Shown in pieces: positions 1 through 7,651 of a DNA stretch of 64,000 nt (its first letter is position 1; the number at the start of each line of letters is the position of its first letter). Below the pieces are notes generated by a model. It was not told where the DNA came from. It did not search any database and worked only from the letters and a program-made list of their open reading frames with translations. The position numbers and the translations under genes were made by a program. This DNA is from Hyphomonadaceae bacterium UKL13-1 (GTDB lineage Bacteria > Pseudomonadota > Alphaproteobacteria > Caulobacterales > Aquidulcibacteraceae), in NCBI GenBank assembly GCA_001602435.1, contig CP012156.1, positions 3,437,509 to 3,501,508 on the forward strand, given 5' to 3'.

Positions 1-510
1 ATAGAGGATCAAGCCGCACAAGATTCCGGTCCGGTCTTTGCCTGCCGCGCAATGGATGACGACCGGACCTTTCCCCTCAGCCAATCGGTCGAAGGTTTCG
101 GTGAACAGCGTCAGATGTTGGGGCTCCCACGGGATGCGGCGATAGGATGACATCATGTGGTCATGGGTGGCTTGATGCGTCAGATCGGTATCGCGGATGA
201 ATTGCAAATGCGGCGGCAGGGTCACCCCATCGCCATCGCCCAAATCCGACGACAGAATTTCAACCGGCAACCCGCCCAACTGGCTCGGCTGCATCTCGCG
301 CTCATGCCCGCGACGTAGGTCGACGACGAATTTAATCCCGGTTTCTCGGAACCTCGCCCGGCCCGCCTCGGTCACTTGCGCATAATTGGCAGAGCGGAAC
401 AGCTTTCCCGCTTGCACAGTCTGGCCGGATTGGGTTGGATAGGTGCCAAAGTCGCGGAAATTGCGAACGCCTTCGACAAAAATAAATGGGGGCGGCAGAG
501 ATGAGGTCAT
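1..510 (-). CDS. Tyrosine-protein phosphatase, Y_phosphatase3-like (3' end cut off by window)
   Basis: I translated the minus strand from an ATG at 508-510; it stays open for 170 codons to the window edge, so the C-terminus is missing. Near the N-terminus it reads GVRNFRDFGTY followed by GKLFRSANYA, the usual opening of the bacterial tyrosine phosphatase family PF13350. The P-loop HCAAGKDRTG is complete at residues 153-162, with nucleophile Cys154 and Arg160, and an Arg-rich VVDLRRGHER precedes it. The expected activity is hydrolysis of phosphotyrosine or another phosphomonoester in the cytoplasm. No signal peptide is visible. Its start codon lies 9 bp from that of the divergent hydrolase at 520. 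The family call is firm; the substrate is unknown. Confidence 0.85.
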   Translation of the reverse strand, partial: MTSSLPPPFIFVEGVRNFRDFGTYPTQSGQTVQAGKLFRSANYAQVTEAGRARFRETGIKFVVDLRRGHEREMQPSQLGGLPVEILSSDLGDGDGVTLPPHLQFIRDTDLTHQATHDHMMSSYRRIPWEPQHLTLFTETFDRLAEGKGPVVIHCAAGKDRTGILCGLILY

Positions 511-519
511 CAGACGGAC

Positions 520-1278
520 ATGGACTACAGAACCGCGCGCTTCAAGACGTTTGACGGCCTAAATTTGGCTTGGACTGAGACTGGTTCGCCAAATGGTCGG
601 CCGACTTTGGTTTTACATGGCTTTTTGGCCAGCGCCCAACTGAACTGGATTGAGCCCGGCTTGGCCGCTGCGATGGCCGCAACGGGCCGCCGCATCATCT
701 TGCCAGACTTGCGCGGTCATGGGCAATCGGACGCACCGACGGATCCTGCCGCCTATCCCAAAGACGCGCTTCCCCAAGATCAAGAAGTGCTCCTGGCGCA
801 ATTGGGCATCACGGATTTTGACCTCATCGGCTATTCCTTGGGCGCGCGCACGGCGGTGCGGCTTTTGGCGCGCGGCCATGCGGGCCCAGCTAAAGTCTTT
901 TTAGGCGGGATGGGCGAAGCGGGCATCACCACCGTCGGTACACGGAAGGATTATTTTGAAGACGGCATCCGTAATGGCGCAAATGCGAAAGACGCGCGCG
1001 CTGGAGCCTATATTCAAACAATCCTGAAGCAACGCGGGATGAGCCCAGAGGCCGCTTTAGGCGTCCTCTCCACCCAAGTCTCCACATCGCCAGAGCAATT
1101 GGCGAAAATCAAAAACCCCGTACTTGTCGTCAATGGCGATCAAGACCGCGACAATGGCGACCCGATGGCCTTGGCCGCCGCGCTGGGCAATGCCACCTGT
1201 CAGCTGGTGCCCGGCAACCATTTGAGCGCCGTTGCAGAACCCGCCTTCCGCGACGCTTTGGTGGCCTTTTTGAGTTAG
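520..1278 (+). CDS. Alpha/beta-fold hydrolase
   Basis: A complete alpha/beta hydrolase of 252 residues, the normal size for the single-domain family. The oxyanion HGF is at 33-35, PDLRGHGQS at 62-70, the nucleophile elbow GYSLG at 104-108 (Ser106), the acid in NGDQDRD (Asp207 or Asp209) and the catalytic His234 in PGNHL. There is no signal peptide, so it should be cytoplasmic. The substrate cannot be told from sequence; esters, lactones or C-C bonds are all possible in this fold. It diverges from the phosphatase at 510 with only 9 bp between start codons, so its promoter must lie inside that gene or its transcript is nearly leaderless. A gene-free repeat block follows. Confidence 0.88.
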   Translation: MDYRTARFKTFDGLNLAWTETGSPNGRPTLVLHGFLASAQLNWIEPGLAAAMAATGRRIILPDLRGHGQSDAPTDPAAYPKDALPQDQEVLLAQLGITDFDLIGYSLGARTAVRLLARGHAGPAKVFLGGMGEAGITTVGTRKDYFEDGIRNGANAKDARAGAYIQTILKQRGMSPEAALGVLSTQVSTSPEQLAKIKNPVLVVNGDQDRDNGDPMALAAALGNATCQLVPGNHLSAVAEPAFRDALVAFLS

Positions 1279-1294
1279 GGTGGGCGGTTCGAGG

Positions 1295-1743
1295 CACCCA
1301 CACCCATAGCCCCGCGTGGAAAACCACCGGGGGTGCGGCTGAGTGAGGGGCCGGGGCGCGTGGTATGCGCCAAATGAGGTGGGCCAGATTAACGGACTGG
1401 CCCGGAATACGACGCAAACCGTGCGCCCCGGCTGAAAAGTTCTGTGTGCTTAGGTGGTTCATGACGCCACGGGTGGTTCAAATTTCCCCCGCCTAGTTCG
1501 TAAAGGCCTCATCCTAGAAGCTTGCGCTTCTAAAAATACATAAGGCTTCCCCAAGGCGTCTCAAAGGCATCGCCTAAGTTCTTGACCAAGGGCTTCACAC
1601 GGCAGTCGGGCTCAAGCACACCGGGCATCAGGACAGCTAATCCCAATGAAACACGAGGTCGCCACTTCAACCTCGATTAGTCCCGCTTACAATCCCCAAC
1701 CGGTGTCGCCGCTGCAGCAACAACGCCCTCTCGTTGGAGATGG
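1295..1743 (+). repeat. Dispersed 450-bp repeat, copy 1
   Basis: This segment is nearly identical to 35698-36147 along its whole length, with scattered substitutions and small indels. Both copies begin at CACCCACACCCATAGCCCC and end at CTCTCGTTGGAGATGG. Inside, GCCGGGGCGC pairs with GCGCCCCGGC at a distance, enclosing a second stem GGGCCAG/CTGGCCC, and there is a hairpin AGAAGCTTGCGCTTCT. The folding suggests a structured RNA or a hairpin-rich nonautonomous element. No target-site duplication or transposase was seen. Confidence 0.85.
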
Positions 1744-1936
1744 CCTTAAGTTATGCGGGGTTTGATGGGTGGGGGATAAGTTTTTATCTATGCGCTCCCC
1801 TCTCCCAAAGGGAGAGGGGAGCGCGCCTTAGCCTTAGGGTGTTGCGGGGCGAATTTGTGCTGCCGATCTGGACCTATTTTGGTGCAACCTACGTTCCACC
1901 AAAATAGATCATCGAGCATGCCCGCGACATCTGGGT

Positions 1937-2000
1937 CGTCAAGTGCGCAGCTTTGCAGCGTCGCTAAGCGATCCGTTTTCAGAGAAAACGGACACGTGAC
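1937..2000. repeat. Segment inverted relative to its homologue at 36475-36536
   Basis: The roughly 47-base core between GTCAAGTG and CACGTGAC matches the reverse complement of the core at 36475-36536, while the flanks on both sides match in direct orientation (left CTGGG.C, right GTCGCAAGAACAATT). The inversion is bounded by short inverted repeats GTCAAGTG/CACTTGAC, imperfect here. Confidence 0.75.
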
Positions 2001-2093
2001 TGCCCAGAGGTCGCAAGAACAATTGAGTTAGCGGTTTGGTGGGCCGGAAGGATCACCAAAACGCTTCTAGATAGAAACCCCATCAAAAGGACC

Positions 2094-2147
2094 GCGCAAC
2101 AAAAGTTGCGCATGCAAACGCGATGACAAGCGCAACTTTTGTTGCGC
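2094..2147. repeat. Double hairpin, GCGCAAC family, copy 1
   Basis: Two 18-base palindromes (2094-2111 and 2130-2147), each GCGCAAC-N4-GTTGCGC, which are also reverse complements of one another, so either two small hairpins or one large one can form. The same arrangement recurs at 35629-35682 and 36627-36680. Confidence 0.85.
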
Positions 2148-2295
2148 GCTCCGTTCCCCCGAACGATGTCATCCCCGCCGAAGCGTCAGCGAAGAGCGGG
2201 GACCTCAGTGAGTTTGTGCGTTCCCCTTCGCCGCCCGTGGCGGACATCGGCGCATGCGCCGAAACCCCATGAATGGCGAAGGGACTGAAGTGGTC

Positions 2296-3495
2296 TTAAG
2301 CAGCGCCCCACACTGGCAGCGCCATCGCCGGAAACACGCCCGCGAGACCCAGTGCGATGTCTTCACGATCTGGGGCTGTCATGGCGTGGAAACCGATGGG
2401 TAGGCCGTCGATCAGGCCCATGGGCGCACTGATGGCGGGCAGGTCACCGACATTGGCGTACATGGTGGCATAGGCTTGATCTATCGGCGGGCCGACGTCG
2501 TGGTCAAAGGCGACATGCGAGACAGTCGGGCTGATGATGCCCGCCAATCCCTCGCGAGCCAAACAGGCGCGCAAGCGCTCTTTAGCCAAAGCGATCGTCT
2601 CATAGGCCTGATCCACGCGGGCTTGTGGCGAATTTTTGCCATAGAGCAGCATGGCGCGAAATTCTTCTGTTAAGCCTGACTTTGGGTCGGATAGTTCGGC
2701 GGCCCATTCGCGTGCGCCTTCAATCTCGCATACCAAAAGGCTGGCCAAAACCACGTCGATATCAGAGAAGCCCAAAGCGAGATCGACTTCGACCACTTCC
2801 GCGCCCGCACTGCGGAGGCGTTGGCAGGCTGCATCAAACACCCGCTGAACCAGCCGCGGGTTGGCTACACGGTCTCGGGCGACGGCAAAGCGAAGGCCCT
2901 GCACCGAGGCAAGGGGTGCAGGTGCCCCCAAGGCTTTCGCAACCGCCCAGAGGGTTTGAGGGTCTTTTGCCAAAGGACCCACTTGATCCAAAGTCGTCGA
3001 CAGCGGCACGACGCCAATTTGTGAAACCAATGTGCCCGAAGGTTTCCACCCATAAACGCCACAATAGGACGCGGGCAGACGGATGGAGCCCATCGTGTCG
3101 GAGCCTAAAGCCGCATCGACCATCCCCGCCGCAATGGCAGCCCCCGACCCACCTGACGAGCCACCGGGCGAAAAATTAGGCCGCCAAGGATTGATACAGC
3201 GGCCATAGGCCTTGTTATCGGTCGTGGCACCCAAGGCGCCTTCATGCATATTCAGTGTACCGACGATCTGTGCACCCGCTGCCCGCAGCGTGGCTACCAC
3301 TGGCGCATCTTCCGCTGCAATCGCATGTCGACGCGCCTCTGATCCTGCCGTGTTGGCGAGGCCTTTTACGGCAATATTGCCTTTGACCCCAAGCCGAAGG
3401 CCCGCCAAAGGTCCATCACCCAAGGGCGGTGTATCGTCAAAGTCGATGAAGGCTTTGAGGGCCTGATTGGCGGCAAGAAAAGTCGAATGATCCAT
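2296..3495 (-). CDS. Amidase (amidase signature family)
   Basis: A 399-residue amidase-signature enzyme with the Ser-cisSer-Lys triad: Lys38 in LGVKGN, the cis-Ser within PGGSSGGSG at 110-118, and the nucleophile Ser137 in GSDTMGSIRLP. The family hydrolyses amides to carboxylate and ammonia. The consensus GSDTGGSIR reads TMGS here, with Met135 replacing a glycine next to the nucleophile, which may alter the oxyanion pocket. Its start overlaps the stop of the upstream ligase gene by one base (TGATG), so the two are translationally coupled. The cluster suggests that it releases a carboxylic acid from an amide, which the neighbouring CoA ligase would activate. It is not gatA: gatB and gatC are absent. 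The substrate is unknown. Confidence 0.9.
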   Translation of the reverse strand: MDHSTFLAANQALKAFIDFDDTPPLGDGPLAGLRLGVKGNIAVKGLANTAGSEARRHAIAAEDAPVVATLRAAGAQIVGTLNMHEGALGATTDNKAYGRCINPWRPNFSPGGSSGGSGAAIAAGMVDAALGSDTMGSIRLPASYCGVYGWKPSGTLVSQIGVVPLSTTLDQVGPLAKDPQTLWAVAKALGAPAPLASVQGLRFAVARDRVANPRLVQRVFDAACQRLRSAGAEVVEVDLALGFSDIDVVLASLLVCEIEGAREWAAELSDPKSGLTEEFRAMLLYGKNSPQARVDQAYETIALAKERLRACLAREGLAGIISPTVSHVAFDHDVGPPIDQAYATMYANVGDLPAISAPMGLIDGLPIGFHAMTAPDREDIALGLAGVFPAMALPVWGAA

Positions 3496-4877
3496 CAGCG
3501 GTGATCTAGCAGGCGAATGGGCTTTTGTCTGGACTCAATCTGGGTCAAAGCAGCGGTGCCACCGGGTGGCACCAATTCGACTTGCGCTTCAATGCCCAGC
3601 TTGCGCTTCAACGTCTCACGATAGGCCTCTGGATTGCCACCGCGATCTTCGCACACGACCACAAGCTCATCGCGGCCTTGGCGATCGCGCATGACTTTAC
3701 AAATCCACTCACCGGCAAAGGCGGGAAGCTCGGCCAAGATCGGCCCGACAGCTTGGGGGAAGACATTGATGCCGCGCAACTTGACCATATTGTCGGACCG
3801 GCCAAGGAAGCCCTCAATGCGCTTAAACTGCACCCCGATGGCGCTTTTGTCGGTGCGGAATGCGCTGACATCATGGGTGTTGAAGCGAATGATTGGATAG
3901 ACATCATCCTTGAACAGACAGGTGACAATGAGGTCGCCTGTTTGGCCATCGGGGACGGGTTGGGCGGTATCGAGATCGCAAATCTCCACCCAATGCGCGT
4001 CTTCCATCACATAGTGTCCATCGCGGTCTGGCCCTTCGCCCGCGATCATGCCGGTATCGCCCACGCCGTACCAATCATAGCAGGCCGCCCCACCCCATAG
4101 GGCGGAGACTGCATCCTTATCTTCCCGACCAAATTGGCCCGAGATCATGCGGATGGGGATATCGACGCCGGGCTCTAGCCCTTCGGCACGGGCCACTTCA
4201 GCCAGCTTTTTGATATAGTCGGTAAAGCCCAAAATGACGGTCGCGCCAAAGTCGCGCATCAAAGCCACTTGCGCTGCACTGCGCGTTTCAATCCCGGTAC
4301 CCGCCGACATGAAGGTCGCGCTTGTCCAGCGGGTGACGGCCTCCCGAATATAATGGCCGCCATTGATCATGCCGTGACCATAGACCGAATGCACCACATC
4401 GCTTGGCCGCATACCCTGCCAGCGGAACAAGCGCGCGAGCAAGAGGTTCTGCACCTCCCGCGTTTTGGCCCCGAAGAATAGCGGCTGAGGCCGTCCTGTC
4501 GTGCCACTGGTCGTGTGAAAAATCATCGGCGGCCGAGCACCATCGGGATAGGAATCCAGGCCCGCAAAGTCCCCAAAAGGCGGATGAAGCGCAATACTCT
4601 CAACAATCTCTTGCTTGCCGAAGGTGGGCAGTTTCGGCAGATCGTCGAGCGATTTGATGTCGCCTGCCTCAATCCCATGCTTGCCCCACAGGCGCTGATA
4701 GAAATGGGTCTTGGCGGCGCGCGCCACCAGCTTTTGAAACAGGCGCTCTTGATGGGCGCGCAAATGGTCGCGACTGATGGTGGTGGCCATCTTCACAAAG
4801 TCATCGCCAATCGGATGGTCTTTCAAAAGCGCTGGATAATCCACGCTTTGGGCAAAGCTGGTGTGTAAGTCCGTCAC
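3495..4877 (-). CDS. Phenylacetate-CoA ligase (PaaK)-like AMP-forming acyl-CoA ligase
   Basis: At 460 residues this is close to the usual PaaK length. The ATP-binding loop TTSGTTGRP is at 122-130. It also has the PaaK-type region YDWYGVGDTG, in the place of the adenylating-enzyme YGxTE motif, and a C-terminal segment GRSDNMVKLRGINVFP that contains the hinge. It should adenylate a carboxylic acid and pass it to CoA in the cytoplasm. Paa ring-epoxidation and thiolase genes are absent, so the substrate need not be phenylacetate. It overlaps the MmgE/PrpD gene upstream by 4 bases and the amidase downstream by 1 base, forming a three-gene minus-strand operon. Confidence 0.85.
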   Translation of the reverse strand: MTDLHTSFAQSVDYPALLKDHPIGDDFVKMATTISRDHLRAHQERLFQKLVARAAKTHFYQRLWGKHGIEAGDIKSLDDLPKLPTFGKQEIVESIALHPPFGDFAGLDSYPDGARPPMIFHTTSGTTGRPQPLFFGAKTREVQNLLLARLFRWQGMRPSDVVHSVYGHGMINGGHYIREAVTRWTSATFMSAGTGIETRSAAQVALMRDFGATVILGFTDYIKKLAEVARAEGLEPGVDIPIRMISGQFGREDKDAVSALWGGAACYDWYGVGDTGMIAGEGPDRDGHYVMEDAHWVEICDLDTAQPVPDGQTGDLIVTCLFKDDVYPIIRFNTHDVSAFRTDKSAIGVQFKRIEGFLGRSDNMVKLRGINVFPQAVGPILAELPAFAGEWICKVMRDRQGRDELVVVCEDRGGNPEAYRETLKRKLGIEAQVELVPPGGTAALTQIESRQKPIRLLDHR

Positions 4878-6280
4878 GATAGGATCCCTGCGGCAAGGCG
4901 GCCCAAAAGGCCGACATCGGTGAGTTCTGTCAGCTGGTCCACGGCCTCAATGAGCGCGGCCTCTAGAACCGGATTGGCCTGGCCAAAGCCGAACGCGCAA
5001 CAGGCCCGAAACTTTGCCAGATGGGCTTCCCGGCTCAACGGGCGTTGAGGGGTACCCAAGAGTTGTTCGATGCTTACTTCCAGAACCCGTCCATCTTTGA
5101 GACGGGCGCGCGCAGATTGCGGCACGAAGGCCGAGGCCTCTGTTACGTCATTGACCACAACTTCGATGCGGGCGGCGATCTGGTGGATGAGCGGATCATT
5201 GAGGCGGTCGGGCGTAAAATCCGTTAGACCCACATCGCCCTTGGTCAAAGCAATCGCGCCCACATAGGGCAAGCACAAGCGGGCATAATTGACTTCCAGT
5301 GGCGCTGGCGCGATGGGGCGACCCACCAGATGATGGATCAAGGGCGGGGCCGAAATGGTCAAGCGGTCGAGATTATCGGCGGTCAGGCCTAAACGCGCCA
5401 AGTGCTGGATCATGTCGATCCCACCGTGCGAGGCGCGCCCACTGGGGAAGGGCTTCCAGCTGACTTCTGCCGAGCGCCACGCTTTGCCTAGACTGGCCAT
5501 CACGGGCGCTAAGGCGGTTTCCAGCTCAAACAGCGAGAGATAGCCAAACGGCCCATCGATGGAGCCCAATGGGCCGGGCAGGCCCGCCTCCACCAAATCG
5601 ACGGCCACAAAGGCAGATCGCGCGGCCCCTGCGACGCTTGCTGCGAGCGCTGGCGTGCCCTCGACATGGGCCTGCATCGTGCCGGACGCAAAGGCCAGCG
5701 CATAGCCAAAAGCGTGGGCAGTCTGATCGGTCGTGAGGCCTCGGGCATGGGCCAAGGCAGCCACCGCACCAAACAGGCCACAGGTGGCCGGCCGGAAAAA
5801 GCGGATTTGCGATTTGGCTGCCACGCCTAGGCCTGCGGCGACATCGACCCCGACAGCGGCGGCGGAAGTAAAGCGGGCTCCGGTCATGCCTGTGCGTTGC
5901 GCTTCAGCGAGAAGGACCGGGACTACAACGGTGAATGGGTGCAGCACCGCCGCTTCATGCACACAATCAAACTCCAGCGCATGGGCCTGAAACGCATTGA
6001 CGAAGGCGGCGTGCGGGGCGGGTAAAGCCTCCCCCGTGGCGAAGACATTGGCCTCTGCGCCATGGCCCCATTTGGCGGCGGCTTGGCGCACCCCTGTGGC
6101 ATAGGGAGAGCGCGTCCCCGCAATGCCCACACCGATTAAGTCCAAGGTGAAATTGCGCACCGCTTGCACTACGGGCGGCGGCAGGGTCGCTAAACTGGTC
6201 GTGGCCACATGCTGGGCGAACTTCTGGGCCGCTGTGTGTGGCGCGCCTGTCTGTATAGACTCTGAGCTTTGTCCGGACAT
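4874..6280 (-). CDS. MmgE/PrpD family protein
   Basis: A 468-residue MmgE/PrpD protein when started at the ATG at 6278-6280. The longest frame adds 16 unlikely residues (to 6328) and would overlap the divergent gene. The family features are the N-terminal all-helical domain (GVGIAGTRSPYATGVRQAA, FVNAFQAHALEFDCVHE) and the WKPFPSGRASHGGIDM stretch in the lid region. Known members include 2-methylcitrate dehydratase, cis-aconitate decarboxylase and iminodisuccinate epimerase, so the reaction could be a dehydration, decarboxylation or epimerisation of a polycarboxylate. No prpB or prpC is nearby, which argues against the methylcitrate cycle. It is the first gene of the operon with the ligase and amidase. 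Confidence 0.87.
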   Translation of the reverse strand: MSGQSSESIQTGAPHTAAQKFAQHVATTSLATLPPPVVQAVRNFTLDLIGVGIAGTRSPYATGVRQAAAKWGHGAEANVFATGEALPAPHAAFVNAFQAHALEFDCVHEAAVLHPFTVVVPVLLAEAQRTGMTGARFTSAAAVGVDVAAGLGVAAKSQIRFFRPATCGLFGAVAALAHARGLTTDQTAHAFGYALAFASGTMQAHVEGTPALAASVAGAARSAFVAVDLVEAGLPGPLGSIDGPFGYLSLFELETALAPVMASLGKAWRSAEVSWKPFPSGRASHGGIDMIQHLARLGLTADNLDRLTISAPPLIHHLVGRPIAPAPLEVNYARLCLPYVGAIALTKGDVGLTDFTPDRLNDPLIHQIAARIEVVVNDVTEASAFVPQSARARLKDGRVLEVSIEQLLGTPQRPLSREAHLAKFRACCAFGFGQANPVLEAALIEAVDQLTELTDVGLLGRLAAGILS

Positions 6281-6352
6281 ATTGGGGACATAGCATGCTA
6301 TGCGCGAAGCGCAATCACTCTGACCCATTTTGCCGAGCGAGGCCTAAAAAAC
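6281..6352. promoter_or_regulatory. Divergent promoter region with palindromes, candidate GntR operator
   Basis: The 72-bp gap between the divergent starts contains a perfect palindrome TAGCATGCTA (6291-6300) followed directly by TGCGC-GAA-GCGCA (6301-6313). A further palindrome GTCTGTATAGAC (6249-6260), of the GT..TATA..AC type bound by some UTRA-domain GntR proteins, lies just inside the MmgE/PrpD coding start. The GntR gene at 7648 belongs to the rightward operon, so autoregulation plus control of both operons from here is a reasonable inference. It is untested. Confidence 0.4.
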
Positions 6353-7651
6353 GTGCAGACCCCGAATGGTTCGACACCGATAACCCAGTCTAAGCGGCTT
6401 AGCTCTCTCGCAGAGGCAGCAGCGCTTTTGGCAGAACGGGCACGTGGCGGACGGGTCTTTATCCCAGCGGGGCCGGTAGAGCCTTTGGGCTTGGCAGAAG
6501 CATTTCGCGCGAACCCCGGATTGGCCGACGAGTTGAGTTTTTGCGGCCTATTCATTCCGGGCCTCAATCGTTTGGATTGGGCGGCCCTTTCGCCGAAAGC
6601 CCGGGCGGAAGTTTTTCTGCCCAGCCCCGATTTTGCCGCGACCATCGCGACAGGCCAGACCCGTATTATTCCGTCGCACTATTCGGCTGCTTGGCGCTTT
6701 TTCAGGACAGCGCCCTTTAAGGCAGCGGTGTTTCATCTCGCCGCCCCTGATGCCGAAGGCTTTTGCTCGCTGTCCTTGTCGGCCGATGCCAGCCCGGCTT
6801 TCTTTGACCGCACAATGTTCAAGCTAGGCCTGATCAATCCAAGCCTGCCCCTGGTGAAGGGCGCGCCGAAGCTGCATCTGAGCGCTCTGGATGCTTGGGT
6901 GGAGGCCGATGCCCCACCGGCGGAATTGTCGACCCAAGCTCCAACTGGTGATGTGGACGCTCTGGTGCACCATGTGACCAGCCTGATTGAGGATGGCGCG
7001 ACCTTGCAGGCGGGGATTGGGAAGCTGCCCGGCGCGATCATGGCGGGGCTGACCCAGCGACGCGGCCTTTCCATTTACTCCGGCCTGATTGGGGATTGGG
7101 TTCTGCCTCTGATCGACGCAGGGGCCTTGGCGGATCATGCGGGAAGTTTGAAGGCCGGTGTCATTCTGGGCAGCCACGCTTTACAGGACCGCATGGCGCA
7201 AGAGGCGCGCTTAAAGCTGATCCCGATTGCCGAGACCCACGGCGCGGCCCATCTTGGCTCGATTGAGCGCTTTACCAGCCTCAATGCGGCGCTGGAGGTG
7301 GATTTGTTCGGCCAGATTAATTGCGAATTTGCGGATTCGCGGACGCTGGCAGGCGTTGGCGGCGCGGTTGACTTCTTGCGCGGTGCTCGCCTCAGCCCTG
7401 GCGGCAAGCCCATTGTGATGGTGCAAAGCCTTGGCAAGCAAGGTGAGACCCGGATTATGCCGCGGCTTAATACACCCAGTGTCTCCATTGCCCGTTCTGA
7501 TGCACCTATCTTGGTGACGGAACACGGCGCAGTCGATCTAGAGCCCCTCGATACCGAAGCCCGCGCGCAGGCCATTATCTCGCTGGCCGCGCCCCAGCAT
7601 CGCGCGGACCTAATGGCTGCTTGGTCGCAGCAGAGAGGTGTTAAAGCATGA
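6353..7651 (+). CDS. Acetyl-CoA hydrolase/transferase family protein
   Basis: A 432-residue member of the acetyl-CoA hydrolase / 4-hydroxybutyrate CoA-transferase family, starting at a GTG (6353). The longest frame goes back to 6269 but that extension is low-quality and runs into the divergent gene. Family features are LQAGIGKLPGAIMAGL, IYSGLIGDWVLPLID and the C-terminal GVGGAVDFLRGARLSPGGKP plus TEHGAVDLE. The enzyme would either move CoA between carboxylic acids through a glutamyl-CoA thioester or hydrolyse the thioester. Together with the divergent ligase, this suggests that a CoA-linked intermediate is made and then released or exchanged. It overlaps the GntR gene by 4 bases. Confidence 0.83.
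   Translation: MQTPNGSTPITQSKRLSSLAEAAALLAERARGGRVFIPAGPVEPLGLAEAFRANPGLADELSFCGLFIPGLNRLDWAALSPKARAEVFLPSPDFAATIATGQTRIIPSHYSAAWRFFRTAPFKAAVFHLAAPDAEGFCSLSLSADASPAFFDRTMFKLGLINPSLPLVKGAPKLHLSALDAWVEADAPPAELSTQAPTGDVDALVHHVTSLIEDGATLQAGIGKLPGAIMAGLTQRRGLSIYSGLIGDWVLPLIDAGALADHAGSLKAGVILGSHALQDRMAQEARLKLIPIAETHGAAHLGSIERFTSLNAALEVDLFGQINCEFADSRTLAGVGGAVDFLRGARLSPGGKPIVMVQSLGKQGETRIMPRLNTPSVSIARSDAPILVTEHGAVDLEPLDTEARAQAIISLAAPQHRADLMAAWSQQRGVKA

Larger units (their letters stand above)
1279..2295. repeat. Gene-free block of composite intergenic repeats (block A)
   Basis: I see no credible gene in these 1017 bases. The block holds, in order: a 449-bp repeat (1295-1743), an inverted repeat built from CCCCTCTCCC/GGGAGAGGGG (about 1796-1822), a hairpin pairing CTATTTTGGTG with CACCAAAATAG (about 1864-1910), a segment that is inverted relative to its relative in block B (1937-2000), a double GCGCAAC hairpin (2094-2147) and a GTCATCCCCGCC...GCGGGGACCTCA palindromic element (2167-2205). 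All have relatives at 35429-36967. They resemble REP/MITE-like nonautonomous repeats; no transposase is present. Confidence 0.85.

Noticed and set aside
1295..1462. A frame (MNHLSTQ...GLWVWV) shared by both 450-bp repeats on the minus strand, which looks like a conserved small protein.
   Set aside because: All of the differences I can see between the copies in this frame change the amino acid, as expected for a noncoding repeat, and no ribosome binding site was seen. The frame comes from the repeated DNA.
1400..1500. GGTTCAAATTTCCCCC in the repeat, suggesting a tRNA or tmRNA 3' end.
   Set aside because: The flanking stems do not form a T arm or an acceptor stem, no peptide tag is present and there are two copies, unlike ssrA.
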